A DNA stretch of 64,000 nucleotides from Helicobacter brantae (GTDB lineage Bacteria; Campylobacterota; Campylobacteria; Campylobacterales; Helicobacteraceae): assembly GCF_003364205.1 (NCBI RefSeq), contig NZ_NXLV01000004.1, positions 62,001-126,000 on the forward strand, read 5' to 3'. Made by a program: the position numbers and the translations under genes. A model generated the notes under the pieces. It searched no databases. It saw nothing but the letters and a program-made list of their open reading frames with translations, and had not been told where the DNA came from. This document shows, one piece after another, positions 24,565 through 35,840 of this stretch; position 1 is the stretch's first letter, and each line of letters opens with the position of its first letter.

Positions 24565-25076
24565 TGAAAAAGATTGTTTGTGGAATTTTGGTAACACTTG
24601 CAGTAGGATTTTGCTCTGAGGTTACTTTATCTCAAAGCGACTTTATTGAGCGTTTGATCAATTTTCTAATCTTTGTATTGATTTTTTGGTATTTTGGTGC
24701 AGGAAAAATCAAAGAGATTTTTACAGGACGCACTAAGTCTATCTCTGAAGCTTTTGAGAGAGCACAAGAGGAAGCACAAAAAATCAAAAGAGAAAAAGAA
24801 AAAGCCAAGTTTGAGCTTGAAGAAGCCAAGCAGAAAGCTTCAGAAATTATTGCACTAGCCAAAAGAGAGTCTTATATGATCGCACAAAAGTTTGAAGATC
24901 GACTTGATCGTGAAGTCAAATCTCTCAATCTTTCTTATGAACAAAAGATTGCTCAAGAGGAGAAAATGATAGTTGAGGAAGAAGTGTATGCAGTTTTGCA
25001 AGGGTTTCAAAATCATCTTGATACCAAGACTTGCAAAGACTACTATGGCGAAGTTTTGTGTAAAGGATTGAAGTGA
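24564..25076 (+). CDS. atpF: ATP synthase Fo subunit b
   Basis: A 170-aa stalk subunit with an N-terminal hydrophobic segment that may begin as a signal-like stretch (KIVCGILVTLAVGFCS), then a membrane helix (FLIFVLIFWYFGAGKIKEIF) and a long heptad-rich helix. ATG 24564 overlaps the b' stop as TGATG; a GTG three bases earlier is less likely. Works with b' as the stator that holds F1. Confidence 0.9.
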   Translation: MKKIVCGILVTLAVGFCSEVTLSQSDFIERLINFLIFVLIFWYFGAGKIKEIFTGRTKSISEAFERAQEEAQKIKREKEKAKFELEEAKQKASEIIALAKRESYMIAQKFEDRLDREVKSLNLSYEQKIAQEEKMIVEEEVYAVLQGFQNHLDTKTCKDYYGEVLCKGLK

Positions 25077-25618
25077 TGAAAAGTTCTTTAGCTCAAAGAT
25101 ATTCTCAAGCGTTTATTCAAGCATTTGATGCTCAAGGAGCTCAAGAGTTTGTAGCAAAAGCTGAGATGATAGATGTTTTGTTTGCAAATAAGGATTTTTT
25201 GGATTTAGTTTGTAATCCTTTTGTGGATTATTCCAAGAAATATGAAGTTCTCAATGGAATTTTGGCTTTCAAAGATGAGAAGATTCAAAAAGCTCTCTTG
25301 CTTTTGGCAAAATCAGGGAGATTGTCTCTTTTGCCTGAGATTTTAAGCGATGTTCTTTCTTTCAAATCTTTAGAGAGCAAAACCTATAAGGCGATTGTGT
25401 ATTGCAATAGCAAATTGAGTGCAGAGATGATAGAGAAGATTTCAAAAATTCTTTGTCAAAAGCTCGATCTTGCAGTTAGTGTTGAAGAGCGACTGTGGGA
25501 GAGAGATGGGATTAAATGTGTGATTGATGAATTGGATTTGGAGGTTTCTTTTTCAAAAGAAATGTTTGTTTCTAATTTGCAAAACTATATCTTAGATTCA
25601 TTTAGGAAAGGAGTATAA
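25076..25618 (+). CDS. atpH: ATP synthase F1 subunit delta
   Basis: A 180-aa stator subunit that links F1 to the b-b' stalk. It starts [17 protein letters not shown], the conserved helix, and contains [19 protein letters not shown] 25076 overlaps the atpF stop (TGATG). The C-terminal part is divergent, as is usual for delta. Confidence 0.92.
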   Translation: MKSSLAQRYSQAFIQAFDAQGAQEFVAKAEMIDVLFANKDFLDLVCNPFVDYSKKYEVLNGILAFKDEKIQKALLLLAKSGRLSLLPEILSDVLSFKSLESKTYKAIVYCNSKLSAEMIEKISKILCQKLDLAVSVEERLWERDGIKCVIDELDLEVSFSKEMFVSNLQNYILDSFRKGV

Positions 25619-25619
25619 G

Positions 25620-27128
25620 TTGAAAATTAAAGCTGAGGAAATTAGTTCCATTATTAAGGAAAAAATCGCTCAATTTGATGTTGAGCTTAAGGTTGATGAA
25701 GTAGGTAAGGTTCTCACTTACGCTGATGGTGTTGCCAAAGTTTATGGACTCAAAAATGTAATGTATTATGAAATGGTTGAGTTTGAGAGTGGCGATATTG
25801 GTTTGGCTTCAAGCTTGGAAGAGGACTTTGTAGGTGTTGTAATCCTAGGAAGTGGCAAAAACATTCAAGAGGGAATGAGTGTCAAAAGATTGCATAAATT
25901 GATGAAAGTTCCTGTGGGTGAGAGCATTATTGGGCGTATCCTCAATCCTTTGGGTGAGCCAATCGATGGAAAGGGTGCAATTGAGGCAAAAGAATATCGA
26001 TTTGTTGAAGAGAAAGCACCAGGGATTATGGATAGAAAATCCGTTCATGAGCCAATGCAAACAGGACTTAAAGCAATCGATGCACTTGTGCCTATCGGTA
26101 GAGGACAAAGAGAGCTTATTATCGGAGATAGACAAACAGGTAAAACAACCGTTGCAGTAGATGCGATTATCAATCAAAAAGGACAAGATGTTATCTGTAT
26201 CTATGTTGCAATCGGACAAAAAGAATCAACAGTTGCTCAAGTAGTAAGAAGACTAGAAGAGCATGGAGCGATGGAATACACTATCGTTGTCAATGCCCCT
26301 GCTTCTGATTCTGCTGCAATGCAATTCCTTGCCCCTTATGCAGGTGTAACAATGGGAGAGTATTTTAGAGATAATGGCAAACACGCACTTATCGTTTATG
26401 ATGATTTGAGTAAGCACGCTGTGGCTTATCGTGAGATGTCGCTTATCCTTAGACGCCCACCAGGAAGAGAGGCATTCCCTGGAGATGTATTCTATCTACA
26501 CTCAAGACTTCTAGAGCGTGCAGCAAAAGTGAGTGATGAGCTAGGAGCAGGTTCTTTGACAGCATTGCCTATCATTGAAACTCAAGCAGGAGATGTTTCA
26601 GCCTACATTCCTACCAATGTAATTTCAATTACTGATGGACAAATTTTCCTAGAAACAGATTTGTTTTATTCAGGTATTCGCCCTGCAATCAATGTGGGAC
26701 TTTCGGTTTCAAGGGTTGGTGGAGCAGCACAGATTAAAGCTACAAAGCAGGTTTCAGGAACATTGCGACTTGATTTGGCTCAATATCGTGAGCTTCAAGC
26801 TTTTGCTCAGTTTGCTTCAAACCTTGATGAGACAAGCAAAAAGCAACTTGAGAGAGGGCAAAGAATGGTTGAGGTGCTTAAACAACCTCCATATTCACCA
26901 CTTCCTATCGAGAAGCAGATTGTGATCATTTATGCAGGTGCTAAGGGATATTTAGATGATATTGCAGTTTCAAAAATTACAAAATTTGAAGCAGATTTGT
27001 ATCCATTTATTGAAGATAAGTATCCCAATATTTTCAAATCAATTGCTGAGAAAAAAGCACTTGATGAGAGCATTGAGAGTGAGCTTAAGAAAGCTTTAGA
27101 AGATTTTAAAATGACTTTTTCTAATTAA
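25620..27128 (+). CDS. atpA: ATP synthase F1 subunit alpha
   Basis: A 502-aa non-catalytic nucleotide-binding subunit of F1. Walker [16 protein letters not shown], then [20 protein letters not shown] and [20 protein letters not shown], are diagnostic. Start TTG 25620 with AGGAAAGGAG upstream, one base after atpH. Length is normal. Confidence 0.97.
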   Translation: MKIKAEEISSIIKEKIAQFDVELKVDEVGKVLTYADGVAKVYGLKNVMYYEMVEFESGDIGLASSLEEDFVGVVILGSGKNIQEGMSVKRLHKLMKVPVGESIIGRILNPLGEPIDGKGAIEAKEYRFVEEKAPGIMDRKSVHEPMQTGLKAIDALVPIGRGQRELIIGDRQTGKTTVAVDAIINQKGQDVICIYVAIGQKESTVAQVVRRLEEHGAMEYTIVVNAPASDSAAMQFLAPYAGVTMGEYFRDNGKHALIVYDDLSKHAVAYREMSLILRRPPGREAFPGDVFYLHSRLLERAAKVSDELGAGSLTALPIIETQAGDVSAYIPTNVISITDGQIFLETDLFYSGIRPAINVGLSVSRVGGAAQIKATKQVSGTLRLDLAQYRELQAFAQFASNLDETSKKQLERGQRMVEVLKQPPYSPLPIEKQIVIIYAGAKGYLDDIAVSKITKFEADLYPFIEDKYPNIFKSIAEKKALDESIESELKKALEDFKMTFSN

Positions 27129-27140
27129 AGGTGAGCGAAA

Positions 27141-29458
<2,318 letters not shown>

Positions 29459-29467
29459 GATTAGATT

Positions 29468-29845
29468 ATGGAAGAGATTAGAGTGAGTATCGTGACTCCT
29501 GAGGGGTTGATTTTTGATGATGAAGTCAAAAGTGCCACTCTTCCTGGCGAAGCAGGTGAATTTGGTGTGCAATATGCTCATAGCGATTTGATTTCTTTGC
29601 TAAAAAGTGGCGTGATTGAGATTGTCAGAAGCGATGAGAGCAAGGAGTATGTAGCGATTGATTGGGGATATGCAAAAGTAGATGGCAAAAGTGTAGATAT
29701 CTTGGCCAATGGTGCTGTTGCAATCGGTAAGGGAAGTATTTCTGAGAGCTTAGAGCGAGCCAAGAAACTTCTCAAAAGTGCTTCATCTGATGAGGCAATG
29801 CTTTCAAGTGCGTTGTATAAGATTGATAATATTGCACGGAGATAA
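29468..29845 (+). CDS. atpC: ATP synthase F1 subunit epsilon
   Basis: A 125-aa rotor subunit with the N-terminal beta-sandwich (VSIVTPEGLIFDDEVKSATLPG, GEFGV) and a short helical C-terminus that in the family inhibits ATP hydrolysis. It is the last atp gene; the TolQ-like gene begins 3 bases later, so the Tol-Pal genes are probably co-transcribed with ATP synthase. Confidence 0.94.
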   Translation: MEEIRVSIVTPEGLIFDDEVKSATLPGEAGEFGVQYAHSDLISLLKSGVIEIVRSDESKEYVAIDWGYAKVDGKSVDILANGAVAIGKGSISESLERAKKLLKSASSDEAMLSSALYKIDNIARR

Positions 29846-29848
29846 GTA

Positions 29849-30433
29849 ATGTTTGAATTTCTTGTGCAATATGCCCATACAAGCTCAAAAATCAGTATCA
29901 TTGTTTTGTGCTGGTTGGCATTTTATCTATTTTTGACTTTTTGGGCTTTTTTGTATCGTTTTTTTGCAATCGCTTCAGCGATAAAAAAAGAAAATAAATC
30001 TTTGCAAACTCTTGTAGCTGATGAGAGCAATCTTCCTTCTTCAATCACAATCATTCAAGGGATTGTAGGAGAGAGTGTAGGAAAAGAGGTTTTGCATATT
30101 TGGAAACAAAAGATTTTGCAAAATGCTTCAAAGGGCTTGACACTTCTAGGGATTGTAGCTTCTACTGCTCCTTTTGTGGGGTTGTTTGGAACGGTGGTTG
30201 AGATTTTGGAGGCTTTTTCATATCTTGGTGGAGGAGAGGGTAAGGTAGCATTTGATACAGTTGCTCCTGTGATTTCCAAAGCCCTTATTGCTACTGCAGC
30301 AGGGATTTTGACTGCAATTCCTGCATATAGCTTTCATCTAATCCTCAAACGAAAGTGCTATGAGCTTTCTTTGGTTTTACAAATGCAGATTGATTATTTG
30401 ATGTCCAAACAATCTCATCAGCTTAGGTTTTAG
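29849..30433 (+). CDS. tolQ: TolQ/ExbB-type proton channel subunit
   Basis: A 194-aa inner-membrane protein with three predicted membrane helices: an N-terminal one (ISIIVLCWLAFYLFLTF), and two after ASKGLTLLGIVASTAPFVGLFGTV, the MotA/TolQ/ExbB signature, the last around VISKALIATAAGILTAIPAY. With TolR it uses the proton gradient to energise a periplasmic partner. The following tolR-tolA-tolB-pal order identifies the Tol system rather than TonB uptake. Confidence 0.88.
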   Translation: MFEFLVQYAHTSSKISIIVLCWLAFYLFLTFWAFLYRFFAIASAIKKENKSLQTLVADESNLPSSITIIQGIVGESVGKEVLHIWKQKILQNASKGLTLLGIVASTAPFVGLFGTVVEILEAFSYLGGGEGKVAFDTVAPVISKALIATAAGILTAIPAYSFHLILKRKCYELSLVLQMQIDYLMSKQSHQLRF

Positions 30434-30435
30434 TA

Positions 30436-30825
30436 ATGCACGATTTTGATGAAACTCCTGAGCTAAATATCACACCTTTGGTGGATATTATGCTTGTGCT
30501 TTTGGCAATCTTGATGGTAACAATCCCTGCGGTTTCTTATCGTGAGGATATTGCCCTGCCTCAAGGTTCTAAAAAGGTTCAAGCTCAAGAAGAATCTGTC
30601 CTTGAAATCCAAGTTACACAAGCCAAAAAAATTGTTGTAAGAGGCAATGAATATACTTTCAGCACTTTTCCTGATGGATTTGCTTTGCTGACACAAAACA
30701 TACAAAAAAACACACCTGTATATATCACAGCAGATAAGCGTTTGATTTATGATGATGTGATTTATATCCTCAAAGTTGTCAAAGAATCCGGCTTCTCTCG
30801 TGCCTCTCTTGTAACAAGTGGATAG
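30436..30825 (+). CDS. tolR: TolR/ExbD-type proton channel subunit
   Basis: A 129-aa protein with one N-terminal membrane helix. LNITPLVDIMLVLLAILMVT holds the conserved Asp needed for proton flow; the periplasmic domain has ADKRLIYDDVIYILKVVKESG, typical of TolR/ExbD. Two bases after tolQ. Confidence 0.9.
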   Translation: MHDFDETPELNITPLVDIMLVLLAILMVTIPAVSYREDIALPQGSKKVQAQEESVLEIQVTQAKKIVVRGNEYTFSTFPDGFALLTQNIQKNTPVYITADKRLIYDDVIYILKVVKESGFSRASLVTSG

Positions 30826-30828
30826 TCG

Positions 30829-31743
30829 ATGAATGCTCGTTTTCTTTGGAGTGGAATTGTTGCTTTTTGCTTGGAAGCCCTGTTGTTTGTAGGGCTGTTT
30901 TTTGCACTGCTTCCCAAACCCAAAGAGCTTTATACTGCCAAAGATAAAACCCAATTAGAATTTATCCAAATTGATCAAATCCTCTCTGAAGTCCCAAAGC
31001 AAAAAGAAAAATCCATACAAAAACCCATAGAGAAACCTATAAACAAACCAAAAGAAGAGCCACAAATCAAAGAGGCTCAAAAAGAAGTCAAAAAACCTGA
31101 AGTCAAAATCCAAGAGGTTGTAAAAACACCTAAGCAAGAAGAGATAAAACCCCTCCCTCCAAAAGAGCAAAAAGCAAAAACTCCTCAAATCAAAGAGATT
31201 TTTTCCTCTCCTGTTGCAGGAAGTGGAGTGAAGAGTTTGTTTGAAAAAGTGGATAGCTCTAATCCTCCTATCAAAGAAGAAGATGAAGTCTATGATGATC
31301 GCCCTCTATTTTCAGCCAATAGTATTCAAAGCAAGAATTATGCTTACTCTCAAAGCAACTCCCAAGAGCTTGCCAAAGAAACTTCAAAACTCAAAAACAC
31401 CTTAGAGCAGATTTGGGAAAAAGAGCTTGAAATCAAAAGCTCTCCCCCTCAAGATCTCTCTGATGGCAAATATGATGAGTGGTTTGCCAAAGTCAAAAAT
31501 ATCTTATATGCTAAGTGGGATAATCATTTTTATGAATCCGTTTCAATTGTTGTCTATATAACAATCACAAATCAAGGCAAATTTTCTTATCGTATTATTA
31601 AAAAATCAAAAAATTCTTCTTATAATACCTATATGCAAAATCTTTTGGAAACTTTGCGTCAAGAGAGTTTCCCCCCTTATCCCAAAGGGGATCAAAAAAG
31701 TATAGAAGTTACATTTAAGACAAAGGAGCAAGGGAATGTTTAG
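30829..31743 (+). CDS. tolA: TolA/TonB-type energy-transducing protein
   Basis: A 304-aa protein: one N-terminal membrane helix (LWSGIVAFCLEALLFVGLFFALL), a Pro/Lys/Glu-rich spacer at residues 55-130 (repeats like KPIEKPINKPKEEP), then a C-terminal globular domain with YAKWDNHFYESVSIVVYITI and SFPPYPKG that resembles TolA/TonB C-termini. It should connect TolQR in the inner membrane with TolB-Pal at the outer membrane. It overlaps tolB by 8 bases. A TonB name is possible by sequence alone; context favours TolA. Confidence 0.82.
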   Translation: MNARFLWSGIVAFCLEALLFVGLFFALLPKPKELYTAKDKTQLEFIQIDQILSEVPKQKEKSIQKPIEKPINKPKEEPQIKEAQKEVKKPEVKIQEVVKTPKQEEIKPLPPKEQKAKTPQIKEIFSSPVAGSGVKSLFEKVDSSNPPIKEEDEVYDDRPLFSANSIQSKNYAYSQSNSQELAKETSKLKNTLEQIWEKELEIKSSPPQDLSDGKYDEWFAKVKNILYAKWDNHFYESVSIVVYITITNQGKFSYRIIKKSKNSSYNTYMQNLLETLRQESFPPYPKGDQKSIEVTFKTKEQGNV

Positions 31744-32965
31744 AGTATGTTTCGTTTTTTTATTCTCTTTTGGCTTGATTTTTGCCACTGATGCCAAACT
31801 AGAGATTATCAAATCCAAACAGCAAATGCCCACAATTATGGTCAATATTTCAGGAAATAATCTCAATCAAAAAATCGCCTCTCTTACAGCCAAAGATTTG
31901 GAAGTGAGTGGGAATTTCAAGGTTTTAAGCCAAAACAAAAGTGATGATGATCCTAGTTTTGTGTTTTATCAAAGTCAAAAAGTCGATCTTCTAGTGCAAA
32001 TCAATGCAAAAAATCAGCAATACACTCTCAAGCTTTTTGATATCAACTCCAAAGAAAAAGTGCTAGAAAAAATCTTTTTGCTTGAAGATAATGCCCAATA
32101 TCCCTTTGTCTCTCACAGAATTGCCAATGCAATCAACCAATACCTCAAAGCCCCAAGTATCGCTTGGATGAATCGCAAAGTGGTGTTTTCTAAACTTATT
32201 GCTCCTTCCAAAAGTGAGATTGTAATCGCAGATTATACGCTCACTTATCAAAAAAGCATTATCAATGATGGATTAAATATCTTTCCAAAATGGGCAAATG
32301 CAGAGCAGAGCAGTATCTTTTTTACCAAATATCTTGATCGCCCAACGATTCTCAAATACGACTTAAGAAGCAAAAAATTTGAAAGGATTTTAAGCTCTCA
32401 AGGTGTGGCGATTGTCTCAGATGTGAGCAATGATTTTAAGAAAATTTTGGTGAGTATGTCCCCAATAGCCCAAGCTGATGTCTATCTGTATGACTTGGAA
32501 GCCAAAAATACAAAAAGATTGACTACTTATCAAGGCATTGATGTAGGAGCTAATTTTATTGAGGATAAAAACAAAATCATTTTTATCTCTGATCGTTTAG
32601 GCTATCCCAATGTATTTTTGATGAATGAAGATGGAAGTGGAGTAGAGCAAGCAGTGTTTCACGGAAGAAATAATAGCTCAGCAAGCTCAAATGGAGAATA
32701 TGTCGTCTATTCTAGTCGTGAAGAAAAAAATGAATTTGGCACAAGTGTTTTCAATCTCTATCTTATTGCTCTAGGCACGACAGAGATACGCAGATTGACG
32801 ATCAATGGGGCAAATCAGATGCCAAGATTTTCAAAAGATGGGGAGAATATTATGTTTTTGAAAAATACTCAATATGAGAGTGCGTTAGGAATTGTGAGGT
32901 TAAGGTATAATAAGAGCTATTTATTCCCAATTACAAAAATGAAGATTCAATCTTTTGATTGGTAG
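31736..32965 (+). CDS. tolB: Tol-Pal system periplasmic protein TolB
   Basis: A 409-aa secreted protein with signal peptide (VCFVFLFSFGLIFA), an N-terminal alpha/beta domain and a C-terminal beta-propeller built of repeats such as PKWANAEQSSIFFTKYLDR, IIFISDRLGYPNVFLMNEDG and PRFSKDGENIMF. TolB shuttles between Pal and TolA during envelope constriction. It overlaps tolA and is followed by pal after 9 bases. Confidence 0.94.
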   Translation: MFRVCFVFLFSFGLIFATDAKLEIIKSKQQMPTIMVNISGNNLNQKIASLTAKDLEVSGNFKVLSQNKSDDDPSFVFYQSQKVDLLVQINAKNQQYTLKLFDINSKEKVLEKIFLLEDNAQYPFVSHRIANAINQYLKAPSIAWMNRKVVFSKLIAPSKSEIVIADYTLTYQKSIINDGLNIFPKWANAEQSSIFFTKYLDRPTILKYDLRSKKFERILSSQGVAIVSDVSNDFKKILVSMSPIAQADVYLYDLEAKNTKRLTTYQGIDVGANFIEDKNKIIFISDRLGYPNVFLMNEDGSGVEQAVFHGRNNSSASSNGEYVVYSSREEKNEFGTSVFNLYLIALGTTEIRRLTINGANQMPRFSKDGENIMFLKNTQYESALGIVRLRYNKSYLFPITKMKIQSFDW

Positions 32966-32974
32966 GAGAGGATA

Positions 32975-33505
32975 ATGAGAGTATTAGTTATGCTATTGAT
33001 AGGCTTGTTATTTGTAGCTTGTGGTGGGAAAAAAGTTGAAATGTCAGAGGGTAGTTCTTCACAATCTATCCCCAAAGAAGAGCAACAAACTCCTCAACAA
33101 ACCCAACTCCCTCAAGAGGAAGTCAAAGTGATTGAGGAATATGTGCCACAAAAACCCACTTTGACGCAAGAGCTCCTTGCTCCAATCTATTTTGCTTTTG
33201 ATTCTTTTGTTTTGTCTAAAAGAATGTTTGAAGTTGTTGATAAAAATGCTGAAGTTCTCAAAGAATATCCCAACAGCAAAATTGTCTTGCAGGGGAATAC
33301 CGATGCTTATGGAAGTGATGAATACAACTTTGCTCTTGGCACAAAAAGAGCATTAGCAGTCAAAGATGCTTTGATTGTGCGTGGGATTCACAAAGATTTA
33401 ATCAGCACGATTAGTTTTGGAGAGACAAATCCTGTCTGTACAAGCTTAGATGCAGAATGCAGACAGAGAAATAGAAGGGTGGATTTTGTCATTGAAAATA
33501 AATAA
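32975..33505 (+). CDS. pal: Peptidoglycan-associated lipoprotein
   Basis: A 176-aa outer-membrane lipoprotein. Lipobox FVAC puts the lipidated Cys at residue 16; a Gln/Pro/Glu-rich linker follows, then an OmpA-like domain with IYFAFDSFVL, GNTDAYGSDEYNFALGTKRA and a closing CRQRNRRVDF that binds peptidoglycan. It is the Omp18 orthologue of H. pylori by position and sequence. Partner of TolB. Confidence 0.95.
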   Translation: MRVLVMLLIGLLFVACGGKKVEMSEGSSSQSIPKEEQQTPQQTQLPQEEVKVIEEYVPQKPTLTQELLAPIYFAFDSFVLSKRMFEVVDKNAEVLKEYPNSKIVLQGNTDAYGSDEYNFALGTKRALAVKDALIVRGIHKDLISTISFGETNPVCTSLDAECRQRNRRVDFVIENK

Positions 33506-34472
33506 TTTTCTTTTCCCCCTTTTATTGCTCACCTCTTTGCTCTATGCAGAGCCCTCAGCATTTGAGACTCAAAGTGGAGCGACAAAAAAAGATATAAAAA
33601 ATCTCAAAGACACAAGTCTTAATCTCTCCTCACTTCTTTTAGATGTGCAATCAAGATTAGAATCCCTAGAGCAAGTTCAGTATGGACTTCAAAGTCTCTA
33701 TGATGCACAAAATCAAAAAATGCAAAAATTCCTCAGTGATTTAGAATCTCAAAATCTTTTCGCACAAGAAACACGCTCTAGGCTTGAAGTGTTGAGTGAG
33801 CAAGTAGAGCAAATGAAAAGTACACAAAAACGCTATGGAGAAAATCTACAAGGCTTTGTCAAAATCCTTGATGGGTTGGGGGAGAAAATCAAGGAGCTCT
33901 CTGGAGTGAGTAGTAATCTCAATGATTTGATTCTCAAAGAGTTTGCAAGTGTGAGGGCAGAGCTTCAAAAACAAGCAGAAGTAATTCTTAAAGATCAAGA
34001 AAATATCCAAAAACTTAGCCTTGAGATTGAAAAACTCTATGAGGATAGAAAAAAGATTCAAGAACGCAATGCCTTCAAGGATCCCAACAAAAAAGCAGAA
34101 GTTTTAAAAGAAGCAAAAAAAATGTATGCAGATAAACAATTTGAAGACTCTAGAGTGCGTTTTGTTTGGTTGCTAGAGCAAGGATATAAAAAAGCTGAAG
34201 TAAATTATTTTCTAGGACAAATTGCCTTTAATCAAAAGCAATACCAAGAAGCAATTTATTACTACAAAGAGAGTGCTGTGGCAAATGATAAGGCAAGCTA
34301 TATGCCAACATTGATGTTACATACGATAAAATCCTTCCAAGCTTTAAAAGATGAGGAGAGTGCAATGAAATTTATCGAATCTCTTTTAGCACTTTATCCA
34401 AACTCTAAAGAGGCTAAAGAAGCAAAAACAATCCAATCCAAAATCAAAGGAGTAAAAAATGCAAAAAATTGA
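33492..34472 (+). CDS. cpoB: CpoB/YbgF-type TPR periplasmic protein
   Basis: About 326 aa. TTG 33492 is chosen because it gives a clean signal peptide (MKINNFLFPLLLLTSLLYA) and has AGAAGGGTGG about 10 bases upstream; the frame extends to 33450 inside pal. After the signal a coiled coil of about 150 residues (heptads of Leu/Val/Gln) leads to TPR repeats (EAKKMYADKQFEDSRVRFVW, NYFLGQIAFNQKQYQEAIYY). In E. coli CpoB tunes PBP1B and Tol during division. Position after pal is standard. Confidence 0.82.
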   Translation: MKINNFLFPLLLLTSLLYAEPSAFETQSGATKKDIKNLKDTSLNLSSLLLDVQSRLESLEQVQYGLQSLYDAQNQKMQKFLSDLESQNLFAQETRSRLEVLSEQVEQMKSTQKRYGENLQGFVKILDGLGEKIKELSGVSSNLNDLILKEFASVRAELQKQAEVILKDQENIQKLSLEIEKLYEDRKKIQERNAFKDPNKKAEVLKEAKKMYADKQFEDSRVRFVWLLEQGYKKAEVNYFLGQIAFNQKQYQEAIYYYKESAVANDKASYMPTLMLHTIKSFQALKDEESAMKFIESLLALYPNSKEAKEAKTIQSKIKGVKNAKN

Positions 34473-35016
34473 AAATGGCAAAATGGTGTCAATCCAATAC
34501 AGTGTCAAAAACAAAGACACTCAAGAGGTAATCGATCAAAATCTTGATGGAGAGCCACTAGAGTTTTTGGCAGGTAATTCTCAAATCATTGTAGGACTTG
34601 AGAAGGCATTAGAGGGAATGAGCGTGGGTGAGAGCAAAGAGGTAGTTGTGGCTCCAGAAGAGGCTTATGGAGAGTATCGAGTAGATTATCTTCAAGAAGT
34701 GCCAAGAGAGCAGTTTGAGGGAATCGAACTCAAAGAGGGAATGACACTTTTTGGACACGGAGAAGATGGAAGAAGTGTGCAAGTTATAGTCAAAAGCTTC
34801 AATGATGAGAGCGTAATGATTGATTACAATCATCCTCTTGCTGGGCAAACCCTAATCTTTGATGTTAAAGTCCTAGATGTCAGAGATGCAACTGAAGAAG
34901 ACTTTATGGTTGCAAATGGTGGAGGTTGCTGTGGAGGACATCATGGCGAAGGTCATCATCACGGAGAAGGTGGATGTTGTGGGGGAGGTGGTGGAGGCTG
35001 TGGTTGCGGACACTAA
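34459..35016 (+). CDS. slyD: SlyD-type peptidyl-prolyl isomerase with metal-binding tail
   Basis: A 185-aa FKBP-family chaperone. It starts at ATG 34459 with AAAGGAG upstream. FKBP segments flank an insert-in-flap domain, and GMSVGESKEVVVAPEEAYGEY is typical of SlyD. The last 35 residues are almost only Gly, Cys, His and Glu (GGHHGEGHHHGEGGCC and similar), a nickel/zinc-binding tail known in SlyD proteins and tied to hydrogenase and urease maturation in Helicobacter. It overlaps cpoB by 14 bases and ends the long plus-strand block. Confidence 0.93.
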   Translation: MQKIENGKMVSIQYSVKNKDTQEVIDQNLDGEPLEFLAGNSQIIVGLEKALEGMSVGESKEVVVAPEEAYGEYRVDYLQEVPREQFEGIELKEGMTLFGHGEDGRSVQVIVKSFNDESVMIDYNHPLAGQTLIFDVKVLDVRDATEEDFMVANGGGCCGGHHGEGHHHGEGGCCGGGGGGCGCGH

Positions 35017-35022
35017 TCTCTC

Positions 35023-35043
35023 AAAGAGGGGTAATCCCTCTTT
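35023..35043. terminator. Bidirectional terminator between slyD and the 158-aa gene
   Basis: AAAGAGGG (35023-35030), loop GTAAT, CCCTCTTT (35036-35043): an 8-bp perfect stem with A and T flanks on both sides, placed between convergent stops 7 bases after slyD. Its symmetry suits termination in both directions. Confidence 0.75.
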
Positions 35044-35518
35044 AGTTTCTAAACTCTTCTGAGAGGATATTGAAAACCTCTCTCTCAATCTCAAAATAAT
35101 AATTCTTTTGAGGCAATTTATTAAAATCAATACAGAAAATGTTTTTCTTCCCTGAGCGAGTGAGTTCATAAGCTTTGAGAATTACTGGAAGTGCAAAAGC
35201 TAGTTCTCTATGTTGCATTGGAAAAGAAGCAATACTTTTAAAATCTCCTCTATTGTAGCTATCCAAAAGCATTTGAAGTGTTGAGTGTTTGATACATAGA
35301 AAATATTTCCAATCCCTAATCTCAGGAGCAAACTCACTTTGTGGATATGTTCCAAAAAAACTTGAGAGAAAAATCAAATCAGAATGATTATGTTTAAAAT
35401 CAGAAACCTTTTTCATCGTGCTAATATAGTGTCTTGTTTCCTTGCAGATATGACCATAGCAAGTTAAAAGTCCATATTCAGAATTATGAATTGTTTGAAT
35501 ATGAATAATCTTTTTCAT
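35042..35518 (-). CDS. Hypothetical protein, 158 aa
   Basis: Starts at ATG 35518 (MKKIIHIQTIHNSEYGLLTC). No signal peptide, membrane segment or motif that I recognise. It has several aromatic and Cys residues and a mixed alpha/beta look, and the C-terminal part reads KKNIFCIDFNKLPQKNYYFEIE. It has its own promoter and stands alone between slyD and a tRNA, more AT-rich than its neighbours, which could mean later acquisition. A short dyad overlaps its transcription start. Function unknown. Confidence 0.7.
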   Translation of the reverse strand: MKKIIHIQTIHNSEYGLLTCYGHICKETRHYISTMKKVSDFKHNHSDLIFLSSFFGTYPQSEFAPEIRDWKYFLCIKHSTLQMLLDSYNRGDFKSIASFPMQHRELAFALPVILKAYELTRSGKKNIFCIDFNKLPQKNYYFEIEREVFNILSEEFRN

Positions 35519-35533
35519 CTTTATTCCTTTTGT

Positions 35534-35556
35534 AATAATGAAGCTTATACATTATT
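35534..35556. promoter_or_regulatory. AT-rich dyad at the promoter of the 158-aa gene
   Basis: AATAATG (35534-35540) and CATTATT (35550-35556) form a perfect 7-bp inverted repeat with a 9-base spacer, lying at and just downstream of the predicted transcription start. AATAAT/ATTATT half-sites recall Helicobacter Fur boxes, although the spacing is longer than the described TAATAATnATTATTA form. It could instead be an mRNA 5' hairpin. Confidence 0.4.
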
Positions 35557-35558
35557 CT

Positions 35559-35564
35559 ATTATA
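35559..35564 (-). promoter_or_regulatory. -10 box for the 158-aa gene
   Basis: On the minus strand TTTTTATAATAG contains TATAAT about 40 bases before the ATG at 35518, preceded by T-rich sequence. The remaining bases from 35565 to 35763 show no further gene. Confidence 0.55.
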
Positions 35565-35763
35565 AAAACTTTTCTTAAATATGAATACCTATTTTGAGGT
35601 GGGATTTGGCTTTGAAGTGGGAAAAATAAATTTTTAGCTAATTTTTTTGGTTATGATAGATTTTTGAAGGTATATTTTTATCTTTTTATCAGAGTCTAAA
35701 GAATGCTTTTGCTCTTAAAATAATATTGTATTTTCAAAAGAGATAAAAAGAAGAAGGCTAACT

Positions 35764-35840
35764 TGGTGGACCTTGCAGGATTCGAACCTGCGACCAATCG
35801 GTTATGAGCCGAGTGCTCTGACCAGCTGAGCTAAAAGTCC
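35764..35840 (-). tRNA. tRNA with CAU anticodon (elongator Met or Ile2)
   Basis: A 77-base cloverleaf including encoded CCA. Acceptor stem GGACTTT/AAGGTCC (one G-U pair), D-arm AGCTCAGCTGGTCAGAGC, anticodon stem-loop TCGG-CTCATAA-CCGA with anticodon CAT, T-arm GCAGGTTCGAATCCTGC. The CAU anticodon can be elongator methionine, or isoleucine after lysidine modification of C34; the variable loop (TTGGTCGC) resembles that of E. coli tRNA-Ile2, so I leave both open. The 5' half overlaps the 3' end of rodA on the same strand. Confidence 0.93.
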
